This document shows, one piece after another, positions 33,736 to 45,128 of a stretch of 64,000 nucleotides of DNA. A program made the position numbers and the translations under genes. The notes under the pieces were generated by a model. That model was given only the letters and a program-made list of their open reading frames with translations, was not told where the DNA came from and made no database searches. Origin of the DNA: Prorocentrum cordatum (taxonomy: Eukaryota > Sar > Dinophyceae > Prorocentrales > Prorocentraceae); contig CAUYUJ010014767.1 of assembly GCA_963575745.1 (NCBI GenBank), positions 302,196 through 366,195 of the forward strand. Direction: 5' to 3'. The first letter of the stretch is position 1; the number at the start of each line of letters is the position of its first letter.

Positions 33736-35814
33736 GTGTGACTGTATGCGAAAAACGATCCCCCCCGGCAAACCCCAACGGCCCCCCAACGGCCCCCAAC
33801 GGCTCCCCAACGGCTGCCCAGACCCCCCTGTGGAGTAATGTTGGAGTAATGTGCTGCTCTCTTTTTAGCTTATTAGAAACCTATCAGTCTTCGATGTTAG
33901 GTAAATTGCTTCAAGGAGGCCCCGGGGGGCTTCCGGATTGCCCCAATGTGGCCTCAAGCCGGGCCTCTACGCAGCCAAGACGGCCAATTGTCTGCTTCAG
34001 GCTGCAGAGCATAACTTTCCGACTGCCCGGAGAACCCTGACGAGGACCGGAGCTCATTTTCTATATGTTTTTACAAGGTTTCCGCGTCCTGGGCCTCGGA
34101 GGCCGCCGCCTCCGACCCCCCATGGGAGGACGGGGCGGCCGGGGAGGTCCAAAATAGTCCAGGAGGGCTTCCAAAGGCACCCCAGACGGCCCAAGCGGGC
34201 CCCGAGTCGCCGAAAGACCGCTCCAGGACGCCTAAGATAGGCCCAAGACGGCCCGAGAGTCCCCCCAAGGCACTCCACGACGCTTCAAGACGCCTCTCCA
34301 GAGCGCTTCAAGAGGCCGAAATCGTCAATGCTACGAAGGTTTTCGAACGATTTTGGCCTTCCAGCTTTTCCGGCTGTCCGACGTTCCAAGACGGCTCAAT
34401 GGGCCTCCAAGAGCGCCCCAAGACGGCCCAAGACGGCCCCAGAGTCGCCCAAGACAGCCCAACAGAGCCCCAAGACGGCCCCAAGATGCGCCCAAGAGGG
34501 GACCACGACTCCAAAATTCGACCCCCCCGCTTGAAGAGTGCCCCAGGAGGACCCAAAGAGCCCCCTAGAGGCCCCAGGAGGCCCCCAAGAGGCACCCAGG
34601 AGGCCCAAACGAGGCGTAAAGAGGCCACGAAACAGCCCCGAGGAGGCCCCACAACGGTCCCAAAACGGCTACCGAGAAGCTGCGAAACTGCCTTCACGAC
34701 GTCCCCGACAGGCCAACCACGAGATCCAAACCAACACCCATGAGGCCTCTGACCCACCACCCAGGGCACGGTGGCGGGGGCAGTGACAGCATTTGTGCAC
34801 AGCATGTTCCGGCGGGAGCCTTCCGGAACACGCTGCAGGAGGAGGGGGAAGATCAGGAGGAGAGAGAGCTGGAGTGGGAGGAGGAGGAGGAGGGGGACAA
34901 GGAGGAGGAAGAGGCCCTCAAGGTAGCTCCAAGATAGCCGAAGAGGCTTCCAAGAGGCCCCTGGGCGGCCCACGAGGGCCCCAAGGCGGTGCCTGAGGCG
35001 CCCAAGACGGCCCGAGAGGGCCCCAAGACGGCTCCAAGAGAGGCCCAAGAAGGGAAACATGAATCGAGAATCCGAGCTTTCTACCCCGAGAGGTTCTTGG
35101 GAAGACCCAAGAGGCCCCCAATCGGATCCAAGAGGTCCCCAAGAAGCTCCCAAGAGGGACGACGAGGTTCCAAGAGATCTCCCAAGGTGGCCCCAAGAGG
35201 CACAACTCATTGTTTTACGATTGGGCTTTGACGGGTTTTATTTTTTCCGGCCTTTTGCCATCCCCCGATGCTCCAAGACGGCCCAAGAGGCTTCCAATAC
35301 CGCTCCAATACAGAGGAAGAGGTCTCCAAGAGGGCCCCAAAACGGCCTGCGAGGGCCGGTGCTTGAGGCGCCCAAGACGGCCCGAGAGGGCCCCAAGAGC
35401 CCCAAGAGAGGCCCAAGAAGGGGAACGCGACCCAACAGCAGAGCGTCCCCCCCAAAAGGCCCACAGGAGGCCGCAAGAGGCCCCCAAGTGGTCCGACGAG
35501 GACACCAATAGCCCAAGAGTGCCCTCGATGCGTCAAAATTGCTTCCAGGAGGCCCCCGGGAGGCTTCCGGATTGCCTCAATCTGGCCGCAGGTGGCCTCA
35601 AGTCGGGCCTCCACGCAGCCAAGACGGCCAATGACGGCTTCAGATTGCAGAACCGATGCCCCCAAGGGACCCTCAGACGCCCCCCCAAGAAGCACCCAAG
35701 AGGTGCCTCCAACAGCCAGTTGACGAAGCATGCGGAACACCCCAGAAGCTCCTCAGATGCCGTCGCGCGCCTGTGCTTGATAGCGTTGTCCAAGATCGTC
35801 CAGCGCCCCCCCGG

Positions 35815-35869
35815 CCTGGGCTAGAACCTGAGCGCGCGCGCGAAGCGCGCGCGATGGTTCTAGCCCAGG
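35815..35869. repeat. GCGCGC hairpin element, copy 2 (perfect)
   Basis: CCTGGGCTAGAACC, then GCGCGCGCG-GAA-CGCGCGC, then GGTTCTAGCCCAGG. The stem is over 20 bp. Alternating GC makes Z-DNA possible. Confidence 0.8.
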
Positions 35870-36326
35870 GGCCCGAAAACAGCTGCCCGACCCTCCATGG
35901 GAGTACCAGGGCTCATTTTCCTTGTGTTTTTACTGGGTTTCGGCGTCCTGGGCCTCGGAGGCCGCCGCGATGGTCCCGGACATTTTCCAGATCCTCGGCG
36001 CGGGCTCCAAGACCATTCCGCAGAGGGCTCCAACAGGCTCCAGGGCAGCCCAAGAGGGCTCCAAGACGGCTCCAGGAACGACTGCAGGGTCTCATTTTTT
36101 TTGTGTGTTTTCTGCAAGACGGCTTCAGGAAGACTGCATGTCTTATGAGGATGGTTTCCGCTTATTGCCCCGAGCATCCCAAACTGCCTGAACGGTTCCC
36201 GCTCGCCTTCCCCAAACCCAGCGCTTGCCCATGCGCGTTCCAGCCGTTCTTCGCCGGAACGCGCTGGAATGATCACGCGCTGCGGTTTTCCATGCCAACG
36301 TCCTCGGACGTGGGCGCCCTGCCACG

Positions 36327-36360
36327 AGCGCGTTCCGGGAAGATGCTCCCGGAACGCGCT
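36327..36360. repeat. Inverted repeat AGCGCGTTCCGGGA / TCCCGGAACGCGCT
   Basis: Perfect 14-bp arms with a 6-base loop. Confidence 0.75.
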
Positions 36361-37610
36361 GAAAAGATATGGCCACATCTCGGGGACGCTCCCAGCACCG
36401 CTCCCCCAGCCTTTCCGGGCAGCCTCCACAGCTCTCCAGGAGGGCCCAAAACGCCCCCAGGAGCCCCCAGAATGTGAAAGGATGGCCCAAGACGCTCCCG
36501 AGCAGCCCAAGTCAGCCTTCCGACGGCTCTCGAGGCTCCCAGGTGGCCTCTAAGAGACCTCGAGAAGTCTGATAGGTATCACGGTGCGGCCCGGAGAGGC
36601 CAAAGTCGTATATGTCCAATGGTCTTTTCAATGTTTTTGGCTTCTCGCGTTTTCGAGCTTCCAACGGTCCAAGAGCGCCGGCGAGCCTCCCAAGACGGCC
36701 CCATGACCACCCAATATACCCTCAGGACGGCCCCGAGACGGGCCAAGAAGGCTCCAAGACTGCCGAAGAGGCGCCCAGCACAGCCCCAGACCACCCCAGA
36801 ACAGGCCCAAGATGGGCCCAAGAGCGGGAGCAGGAGGCTTCCAGAGACCTCCGAGAGGCCTCTGGGACCCCCCAGAGAACCCCAACACACCCCCGATCCT
36901 TGAGAGGCCCCAAAGAGACCCCGACGAGGCTCCAAGAACAGCCCAAGAGAGTTGCGAGAGCCGTCCCGAGAGAGCCCAAAGAGGGTAACATCGTTGATTT
37001 CCAATGGTTTTTCCTACGTTTTTCGCCTTCTCACGTTTTCCCGCTTCCAGCCCTCAAAGATCGAGGATTTGGGACCAAGGAGAGGGAATTCCAAGAATTT
37101 GTTTCATCAAAGTGGAACTCCTCCTCGGGGGTCCTACACATCCCCTGACATCTGGCCGGTACCGCGCCTCCCGGCTTCATCCGCAGAGCGAGTTTGCAGT
37201 GCGTTTGGACCCTTTTGGGACGTTTCTTTGAAACTGTGTTCGAGCGTCTTCTGGGCCTCCTGGGGGCCTCTTGGAACCCTCTGGGTGCCTTTTGCTGGAC
37301 TCTGGAACCCTCCTGGGAACCTCTTCGAGGGAAAACCTACGGTTTTCCGTCCGTGACCTGTGTCCCCATTGGGGGACTGGAGTGTTCCGGGGGTTTTGCT
37401 GGGGCGCCGGGGGCGCCGTAAGATCGCCCAGATACGGCCTCTGGATCGCCAAACATGGCGCTTCCAGACCGCGGGGACGACCAATGGCGGCCAAGACGGC
37501 CAAGGCGGCTAGAATTAGCCCTTGACTATCCAAGAGGCCTCCAAGACGCCCCCAGGAACCTCCAAAATGCCTCCAAAGGAGCCCCGCGAGGCAGAACTTA
37601 CTGATTATCC

Positions 37611-38184
37611 AAAAGGTTTTTTAAGGATTTTTACCTAACAGCGAAGACTGACAGGTTTCTAGTGGTGTCAAAAGAGAGCATCTAATGACTCAGAAGGGAG
37701 GTCTGGGCGGCATCCGGACAGCGAGGGCCGGGCTGCCCGCGAGAGCATCTGTTACTGGCGCGAGTGGGAATGGGCCCACGATAGAACTCTGCGCATGTGC
37801 TGCGCATGGCTGGAACAGCGAGCGCAGGCGCTCCCATGCATCCCTGAGCTCAGAGATGAGGAGAAAGACGCCCATATTCATATCAACTGCATTCCTTATG
37901 CAGATTGTCTCACTCTCCAGGCCGCTAGGCGCTAGGCGCTTGGATGCTTGGGCTGCCTGGTTCGAATTGTTCTAGCCTCTAGCCTTCGGCGTTCTGGTGC
38001 CCGGTACCTCCCTGGTCGCCACCAGCTGGACGCAGCAAGCGAGGAGGAAGAGGCCACCAGAGAGGGCCCTAGGGCCCTAGGGCACCACGCCCAGGACCCC
38101 ACAGAGCCCCGAGCACCCCAGCAGATCCGCGACAGGATTCGCATCCTTACATCATCTTGGCATATTGGCCCAAGCTAGTTCCCC
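37611..38184. other. End of the repeat field; no supportable gene
   Basis: An open frame at 37685-37975 contains one GCTGGAACAGC word (37809-37819), the first of the sense-strand series. No recognisable protein pattern. Confidence 0.35.
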
Positions 38185-39423
38185 ATGGCTGGGGCAAGAG
38201 CCATGCGGGATCCTTTATTCAGCACCTCATCCCGGGGGTCTCCCAGCGCGGACTCGCAGTCGGTGTCTGCCTGCCTTCTGCGAGACATGTTCGGCGGCTC
38301 GGATGACGAGGCCACTGAAGGTATGACGCTCTATGTTGAAGCCAGAGTTGCTGTGGACGTTCGGACCGTGGCCGCCGCCGCTGCGAGTCCGCAACAAGCC
38401 AGCCAGGGAGGTTTTGCAGCGGGCGTTGGCGCCGCTGGCGGCACCCGCAGAGCAGCGCGATATCCAGACAGCATCGCTTCCTCCAGAGATAAGGGCTTGC
38501 AAGAGCCGTCGGCATCGCGTCCAGAGATCAGGGCCTGCGAGATCCAGACATCATCGCCCTCTCCAGCACAGGTGCGTCCAGCATCAGCATCGTCGCTTCC
38601 TCCAGGGAGCGTCGGAGACGGCGGAGCAGCTCGAGGGCCTTGCGGCGTGAACGTCACGGTCAAGGTCATGGCCAATGACACCATCAGCGCCGAGGGCGTC
38701 AATGGTGGAGGCATGGGCATGGGGAACAATGACACATTTTCGTTCATCACAGATCGCCTGGGGCTCGACCTTTCACGCGGGGGACCGCCTACCGACGCTG
38801 TCGAGGGCCGAGCAGGATGCGGCGACGGTGGCGACAGGGCCTCTGGAGTTCGGGGCCCGAGGGCTTTTGCAGGGGTCGATGGCGGCAGCGCATTTCAGTT
38901 CGCGAAGGTCGCCTGTTTCGACGACAACGGCAAAAGAGTGACAGCGCCTGCCAGGCGTCGCATGCGCCCGCGCAGCCGAGAGACGCGGCTTAAGATGATG
39001 TGGGAAGGCGCCCGGGAGGACGCTCGACAGGTGCTTAGTGATTGTCGCGGCATTCAATCGATGTTTGTACACCAGCCCCTCATCGACATCGACGTTGGTC
39101 TAGTGATGAAGCGCGTGCGGCACCTCCACGATCGTGCCGTCGCCTCTGGGCGCTCCGTCTACATCGGCAGGACGAGCGACCCTTCATGGCGATGGAATGG
39201 AGGATAGGGGTGGCGAGGAAACGACCGAAGCTTCATGCGCGGGCACAAGCTCAGCTACGATGAGATGCAAGTGGTCGCGTCCTTCCCCGACAAACAATGC
39301 GGAGAGGTTGAGAAGCATGTGATCGCGCACTTCCCCCGTGCTGACAACAAGGTCGCGTCGCAGCAGGGGCTTGCGGTCAGGCACTGCGCATGCAGCTTCC
39401 TATATGTCTGTGGGACATTCTGA
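38185..39423 (+). pseudogene. GIY-YIG-like protein, interrupted by one nonsense codon
   Basis: The frame from ATG at 38185 runs 340 codons to TAG at 39205-39207, then continues in the same frame to TGA at 39421. Residues ~1-250 are low-complexity Ala/Ser/Gly. From about 255 the chain becomes basic and helical. Just before the stop it reads SVYIGRTSDPSWRW; after it come MRGHKLSYDEMQVV and CGEVEKHVIAHF. This order (YIG-x-T, an Arg, His-Tyr, then a Glu ahead of a helix) resembles the GIY-YIG nuclease fold, where the Tyr, Arg and Glu are catalytic; that assignment is inference. The TAG splits the domain, so the copy is broken unless the stop is read through or is an assembly error. Introns are not needed. 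Confidence 0.45.
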
Positions 39424-39655
39424 GCGCCGTTTGCGAAGCTGCCCAGCTCCGCTGTCTTGTGCGCGCAGTGGGCACTACCCAGACGTGGTACGTCGCGGGG
39501 GGAGTTGCCCCGTTGACCAATGACCGTTGACCAACAAGGGACATTGGGACAAGGGACAAGGGCCTCGAGTGCGCCAGTGCGCCAGTGCATCCAGCGAAAC
39601 ATTACAGAATTCCTAGAGCAACTCGCAGCTCCACAGCAAGCCAGCAAGCAGCAAG

Positions 39656-39668
39656 CCATTTTGGCTTC
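39656..39668 (+). other. DinoSL relic (13-nt core)
   Basis: AGCCATTTTGGCT is identical to the central 13 bases of the dinoflagellate spliced leader. It lies 88 bases before the first ATG of an intronless frame in the same orientation, the position expected when a trans-spliced mRNA is reverse-transcribed into the genome. The following bases (TCC) no longer match the leader end. Confidence 0.55.
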
Positions 39669-39755
39669 CACTCTGTTCAGAGTTCAAGTTTCAAGTGCAA
39701 GCGTCACGCGCTACGCGCTACGCTCTGGATAAGATAAGTAAAGCACAATCAGCGC

Positions 39756-40373
39756 ATGGATTTCGTTTCCGATCGGTCCAGAGCTTCGAGTTCCAAGTCC
39801 TTCTGCCACTGCCTCTGCCCCTGCCTCGTCATCTCATCAGAGCCATCTCCTGCTGCCTCAGCTCGCGTTCTGCATATGGCTACCGGTGTAGTTCTCACTG
39901 GCTATTATGTCTCAAAAGCACAGTCGCGCGGGCACCGCGCATTCGTTGGCGAAGTTGCTGCAACAGACAGGTCACGCAGATCTGGGAGAGTGATGTACCA
40001 ATTCCAACGGGGAACCGTAAGACATCGTAACAAGTCGACGGGACGGCGACGGGGATCATCTTTTGTGGTGATTGAACAAACTGCACAACAACTGCTGAGG
40101 GCAGAAAGGGTGGATTTGGATTGGTTGCTTCCATATCCTAAAAATGCCTCTCCAGCGGAGTTCAACAGACGGAACGACCTGCTCGAAGATATTTATCGTT
40201 GGAAATGCCCAGACAAGAAGCCCAAGGGCAGCAAGACAATATTCGCCAAGCTGCCAGTGGAGTTAAAAAACGGGCAACCAGTGAGAGCTACCGTGGAGAA
40301 TGATAACCTTATTCCGCTAGGCTGGGTGTCGTACTACGATTCTGTGCCAGGCGCGTTGACGAAGATGTATTAG
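39756..40373 (+). CDS. Unknown intronless protein, 205 aa
   Basis: The chosen ATG is the first after the DinoSL relic; a second in-frame Met lies at 39876 (MATGVVLTGYYVSK). The N-terminal 40 residues are Ser/Cys-rich. Beyond them is a compact mixed sequence with a basic patch (RRSGRVMYQFQRGTVRHRNK), an alternating hydrophobic segment and a C-terminal part rich in Lys/Asp/Pro ending TKMY. There is no signal peptide or clear membrane span. The lack of introns plus the relic suggests a retrogene. Composition is less GC-rich than its neighbours. I do not recognise a family. Confidence 0.55.
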   Translation: MDFVSDRSRASSSKSFCHCLCPCLVISSEPSPAASARVLHMATGVVLTGYYVSKAQSRGHRAFVGEVAATDRSRRSGRVMYQFQRGTVRHRNKSTGRRRGSSFVVIEQTAQQLLRAERVDLDWLLPYPKNASPAEFNRRNDLLEDIYRWKCPDKKPKGSKTIFAKLPVELKNGQPVRATVENDNLIPLGWVSYYDSVPGALTKMY

Positions 40374-40783
40374 CTCAACCCAGGAACTGGCGAGCGTGAG
40401 GGCGATCTCCCGTTTCGACCTCACCTCTGGGACGACTGAGGCTGCGATGCAGAAGTGGCAGAATCGCCAGTGCGCTGCAACAGCCGCTGACCCAGTCTGC
40501 GCCAGGTCCCCTAAGCGTTTCCTCGCGGCAGCAACAGATCGCATCGCCTTTCCTTTCTCCTCCCTCGCGCCGTCTTTCCCACGTCCTATCTTAGTAGAGC
40601 ACACACAACATGTTAGAGATCCCTGGGGCCTCGAACCAGATCTGACACATAGCGTGTTACACAGCCAGTCCGGGCTCGGAGACGCCACCAGGAGCTCTTA
40701 CATGGTACGTTAGACATCCCAGGGAGCTCTAAATCGCAACCGCTGCGAGGTTCCATTTATCAGATCACCCAGCTTTCCTGTAG

Positions 40784-41629
40784 CGCAAGCACCTCGGCTC
40801 AGGGCATTTCTTGAAGCGCCTGCAGGCTGCCATGCCAGAAATGGGGGGCAGCGGAGGGGGGGCTGGCCCATGTCCAGAAACGGTCATCATGGACCCTGAC
40901 ACTGGACCCATTGATGCGCCATGGCTAGAAGTTCGCGAGTACGTTTCGAAGACGAGTGGAGAACCTAAGGAGCCCTGGTGGTTTTGTTCAGCGTGCGACA
41001 AATGGGCAGCCCCGACGCACCAGATTTCGCAGGACCACATCAATAATGTAAAGAATAAGCATCTCTGGTTCCATGATTCTTGTCCACAGGGTTCTGATGA
41101 GGACAAGACCGCATGGTGCTCTACCATCGTGAACACTGTGGAGCCCCACTCGAGCAACGTCCAGAAGCGGGATGGCGATGAAGCGGATGACTGGAGGTCG
41201 ACGAAGAAGGCCAAGCTCAAGGCCAGAGAGGGCAGAGGAGAGCAATGGCAAAGTGAAGGCCATCAGCAAGAAGCTGGAACAGCTGCAGGAGAGAAGAACA
41301 ACCGGAAAAGCTGGAACAGCTCGAGAGCTGCGTCATCAGGAGCTGCAACAGCAGGAGCTGATACAGCAGGGGCACAGCAGTGGCAGCAGAAGCTTACGCA
41401 GCAGCAGCAGCAGGACGGGCTAGCCACCGTTATCACCACGATGCTCAATTTCTTGACCAACGCACAGAACAAGGACGAACATATGGATGAGATTCTGGCT
41501 CTCCTGCGGGCACAGGGACAGACTCTCGCGGCTCTCCTGCGGGCGCAGGGCAACCTGCAGAAGAAAGTCGAGGAGCTCGATCAGAAAGTGGAGGAGTTCA
41601 AGCAGAAGGACAAGCAGCAGGACCAGTGA
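40784..41629 (+). CDS. Zinc-finger / coiled-coil protein, copy A (5' exon missing)
   Basis: An acceptor-like CTTTCCTGTAG ends at 40783. The phase-0 frame opens RKHLGSGHFLKRLQAA, which looks like the His-half of a C2H2/U1-type finger whose Cys-half would be in an upstream exon. A complete finger-like module follows at residues ~55-95: WFCSACDKW..H....H with Cys-x2-Cys and His residues, close to U1/matrin-type RNA- or DNA-binding fingers. Then comes a basic, GAAGCTGGAACAGC-rich linker, a QQQQQ run and a heptad-like C-terminal coiled coil (KKVEELDQKVEEFKQKDK). Stop TGA at 41627. Three of the sense GCTGNAACAGC words lie inside. A second copy lies 5.2 kb downstream with matching flanks, so this is a tandem duplication. 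The first exon is not found in the window. Confidence 0.65.
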   Translation, partial: RKHLGSGHFLKRLQAAMPEMGGSGGGAGPCPETVIMDPDTGPIDAPWLEVREYVSKTSGEPKEPWWFCSACDKWAAPTHQISQDHINNVKNKHLWFHDSCPQGSDEDKTAWCSTIVNTVEPHSSNVQKRDGDEADDWRSTKKAKLKAREGRGEQWQSEGHQQEAGTAAGEKNNRKSWNSSRAASSGAATAGADTAGAQQWQQKLTQQQQQDGLATVITTMLNFLTNAQNKDEHMDEILALLRAQGQTLAALLRAQGNLQKKVEELDQKVEEFKQKDKQQDQ

Positions 41630-41754
41630 GCTCAGCAGCAGGACAAGTGACCTCGCATGGGCGTCTGGTATCCGATGTCGGAGGCGTGCAGCCTGGCTCG
41701 CGTGCTGGCTCTTTCGCCGCGCTGACGCGGTGCGCCCGTGCAGCGGGCAAGCGA

Positions 41755-41880
41755 ACGAGTAAGAGATTTATAGGAACTGCAGAAAATGGAGTGTGTTGAA
41801 GATTGGGATCTCCTCTTGAGGCCCTGAGGGGCGAGGAATTCCTGGCAATCTCTCTTGAAGCCCCGTGGGGGAGATAGCTC
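41755..41880 (+). repeat. 3' box of the duplicated gene, copy A
   Basis: Contains GTGTTGAAGATTGGGATCTC, CTCTTGAGGCCCTGAGGGGC and GGCAATCTCTCTTGA. Repeated at 46960 and 51466. It separates the gene from the palindrome array. Confidence 0.8.
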
Positions 41881-42371
41881 AGCTCCCAGGGAGCTATAAC
41901 ATGCGATGTTAGAGGTCCCACGGAGTTCTGACATATCATGTTCGAGCTCCCACGGAGCTCTAACATGCGATGTTCGAGCTCCATTGGACCTCTACCATAA
42001 TCTAACATGCTATGTTAGAGCTCCACTGGAGCTCTAACATGCGATGTTAGAGCTCCCAGGGAGCTCTAATATAATCTAACGTGCTAGGTTAGAGCTCCGT
42101 TGGAGCTCTAACATGCAATGTTAGAGTTCCCTGGGAGGTCTAAGATGCAAGGTTTGAGGTGCCAGGGAGTTCCCTGGGAGCTCTTACATCACATGTTTCA
42201 GCTCCCAGGGAGCTATATATAACATTACATGTTAGAGGTCCCACGGAGTTCTAACATACGATGTTAGAACTCCCAAGGAGCTCCAACATACTCTAACTTG
42301 CTATGTTAACAGCATGTTAGAGTTGCCTCCCATACCCGATGGGACCTCTAACATGGCATGTTAGAGCTCCC
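41881..42371. repeat. GAGCTC palindrome array, block 1
   Basis: Arm TGTTAGAGCTCC alternates with GGAGCTCTAACA. Each pair forms a near-perfect ~28-bp palindrome centred on CCAGGG or similar, and the joints (AACATxxxATGTT) are palindromic too. Isolated arms already occur at 40610 and 40695. Confidence 0.95.
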
Positions 42372-42389
42372 ATCGAGCCGTCCCCCCCG

Positions 42390-42421
<32 letters not shown>

Positions 42422-42784
42422 CCATTGGGCACATCCGCATGCCGTCCCCCCGCCATCGTCGGCGTCGTCGTCGTCGTGATGATGATGATGGTGATGATGG
42501 TGATGATGGTTATGATGGTGATGGATGATGGTGATGATGGTGATGGAGATGATGTTGATTGTATATATACGATCCGATAGTCGCCATTCGAAATTATCAT
42601 TATCATCGTCGTAGGCATCGTCATCATCACAATCAGAAAAACAGGACATCGTCATAATCACAATCAAAAAAACATCAAACAGCAGGAAAGATCATACTCA
42701 CATCAAACACACATCAAAAACATCAACCTAAACCAGCCCTAATCCCAGCCAGTCGAGGGGGCCGCTTCCGACGAGGAGGCCGGG
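42372..42784. repeat. (CGT)n, (GAT)n and unique AT-richer spacer
   Basis: (CGT)n 42395-42420 and 42460-42475, (GATGGT)n 42478-42555, then about 220 bases of unique AT-rich sequence with ACATCAAACA repeats. No gene seen. Confidence 0.75.
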
Positions 42785-43870
42785 GGCTCTAACATACTCT
42801 AACATGCTATGTTAGAGCTCCGTTGGGGCCCTAACGAGCCATGTTGGAGCTCCCTGGGAGCTCTAACTTCGCATGTTAGAGCATGTTCAAGCTCCCACGG
42901 AGCTCTAACATACCATGTTAGAGCCCCCAGGGAGCTCTAGCATACTCTAACATGCTATGTTAGAACTCCGTTGGAGCTCGGTATGTTAGAGCTCCCAGGG
43001 AGCTCTAACATGGGAGCTCTAACGTAGCATGTTAGAGCTCCCTGGGAGCTCTAACATGCTATGTTAGAGCTCCCTGGTCGCTCTAACCTACCCGCCGCCG
43101 CCGCCGCCGCCGTGTTAGAGCTCCCACGGAGCTCTAACATACGATGTTAGAGCTCCCAGGGAGCTCTCCCATAATCTAACATGCTATGTTAGAGCTCCAT
43201 TGGAGCTCTAACTTACATACGATGTTAGAGCCCCAGGGAGCTCTACCAGACTTTATCATGCTATGTTAGAGCTCCGTTGGAGCTCTAACGTGCCATGTTC
43301 GAGCTCCCTGGGAGTGCCAAACATAACATGTTAGAACTCCCGGGAGCTCTATCATGCCATGTTAGAGCTCCCTGGGAGGTCGAACATGCTAGGTTAGAGG
43401 TTCCCTGGGAGCTCTTACATGACATGTTTCAGCCCCCAGGGAGCTATAACATGACATGTTAGAGGTCCCACGGAGTTCTAACATGCGATGTTCGAGCTCC
43501 CACGGAGCTCTAACATACCTCCCAGGGAGCGCTTTAGAGCTCCATCGGAGCTCTAACATGCGATGTTAGAGCTCCCAGGGAGCTCTCACATAATCTAACA
43601 TGCCATGTTAGAGCTCCCTGGGAGTGCCAACATAACATGTTAGAGCTCCCTGGAGCTCTATCATGCCATGTTAGAGCTCCCTGGGAGGTCTAACATGCTA
43701 GGTTAGAGGTGCCAGGGAGTTCCCTGGGAGCTCTTACATTACATGTTTCAGCTCCCAGGGAGCTATAACATGACATGTTAGAGGCCCCGCGGAGTTCTAA
43801 CATACGGTGTTAGAGCTCCCAGGGAGCTCTAACATATTCTAACTTGCTATGTTAGAGCTCCCTGGGAGCT
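42785..43870. repeat. GAGCTC palindrome array, block 2
   Basis: Same arms as block 1, with a (GCC)n insert at 43090-43110 following CTAACCTACCC. Point variants often occur in both arms of one palindrome. Confidence 0.95.
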
Positions 43871-43875
43871 CTAAC

Positions 43876-43912
<37 letters not shown>

Positions 43913-44490
43913 TTAACCGTTTCACAATCGATTGCGCAACGGTTAAGACCCCCCCCCTCTCGCCAGGGGGGGGCCTTAACCGTTGCGCAATCGATTGTCA
44001 AACGGTTAAGCGCCGCCGCCGCCGCCGCCGCCGCCGCCCCTTAACCGTTTCACAATCGATTGCGCAACGGTTAAGGCCGTTGCGCGATCGAGCGTGAAAC
44101 GGTTAAGCGCTCCGCCGCCGCCGCCGCCGCCGCCGCCGAGCCGTGTCACAATCGATTGCGCAGCGGTTAAGGCTGCCCCCCTGGCGAGAGGAGGGGGTCT
44201 TAACCGTTGCGCGATCGATCGAGTCCTGGTTAAGATCCCCCTCTCGCAATAGGGGTCTTAACCGTTGCGCAATCGATCGCGGAGCGGTTAAGACCCCCTA
44301 TTGCGAGAGGGGGGTCTTAACCAGGATTCGATCGGTCGCGCAACGGTTGAGACCCCCTCCTCTCGCCAGGGGGGGCCTTAACCGTTTCGCAATCGATCGC
44401 GCAACGGTTAAGGCCCCCCCCCTGGCGAGAGTGGGGGGGCCTTAAAACCGTTGCGCAATCGATTGTGGAATTTTAAGGGGCGGCGGCGGC

Positions 44491-44524
<34 letters not shown>

Positions 44525-45128
44525 TTAACCGTTTCACAATCGATTGCGCAACGGTTAAGACCCCCCCTGGCGAGAGGGGGGTCTCCTTAACCGTTGCGCA
44601 ATCGATTGTGAAACGGTTAAGGGGCGGGGCGGCAGCGGCGGCGGCGGCGGAGCGCTTAACCGTTTGACAGTCGATTGCGCAACGGTAAAGGCCCCCCTGG
44701 CGATCGGGGGGTCTTAACCGTTGCGCAATCGATTGTGAAACGGTTAAGCGGTTGCGGAGCGGCGGCGGGCGGCGGCGTCGGCGGGCGTTTAACCGTTGCA
44801 ATCGATGCGCTTAAGGGCCCCCTGGCGAGAGGGGGGGGCCTTAACCGTTGCGCAATCGATTGTGAAACGGCGGGGCGGCGGCGGCGGCGGCGGCGCTTAA
44901 CCGTTTCACAATCGATTGCGCAACGGTTAAGGCTCCCCCCTGGCGAGAGGGGGTCTTAACCGTTGCGCAATCGATTGCGAAACGGGGCGGCGGCGGCGGC
45001 GGCGGAGCGCCTAACCGTTTCACAATCGATTGCGCAACGGTTAAGACCCCCCTGGCGAGAGGGGGGTCTTAACCGTTGCGCAATCGATTGTAAAACGGTT
45101 AAGGGGCGGCGGCGGCGGCGGCGGGTAG
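43871..45128. repeat. Nested palindrome complex (TTAACCGTT / ATCGAT / CGG)
   Basis: The 34-bp palindrome unit TTAACCGTTTCACAATCGAT and its complement alternates with a second palindrome (GACCCCCCTCTC / GCCAGGGGGGTC type). (GCC)n lies left of about 44150 and (GGC)n right of about 44470. Around 44262 the arrangement is mirrored over more than 200 bases, so small palindromes sit inside a larger one. The complex splits the GAGCTC array. Confidence 0.9.
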
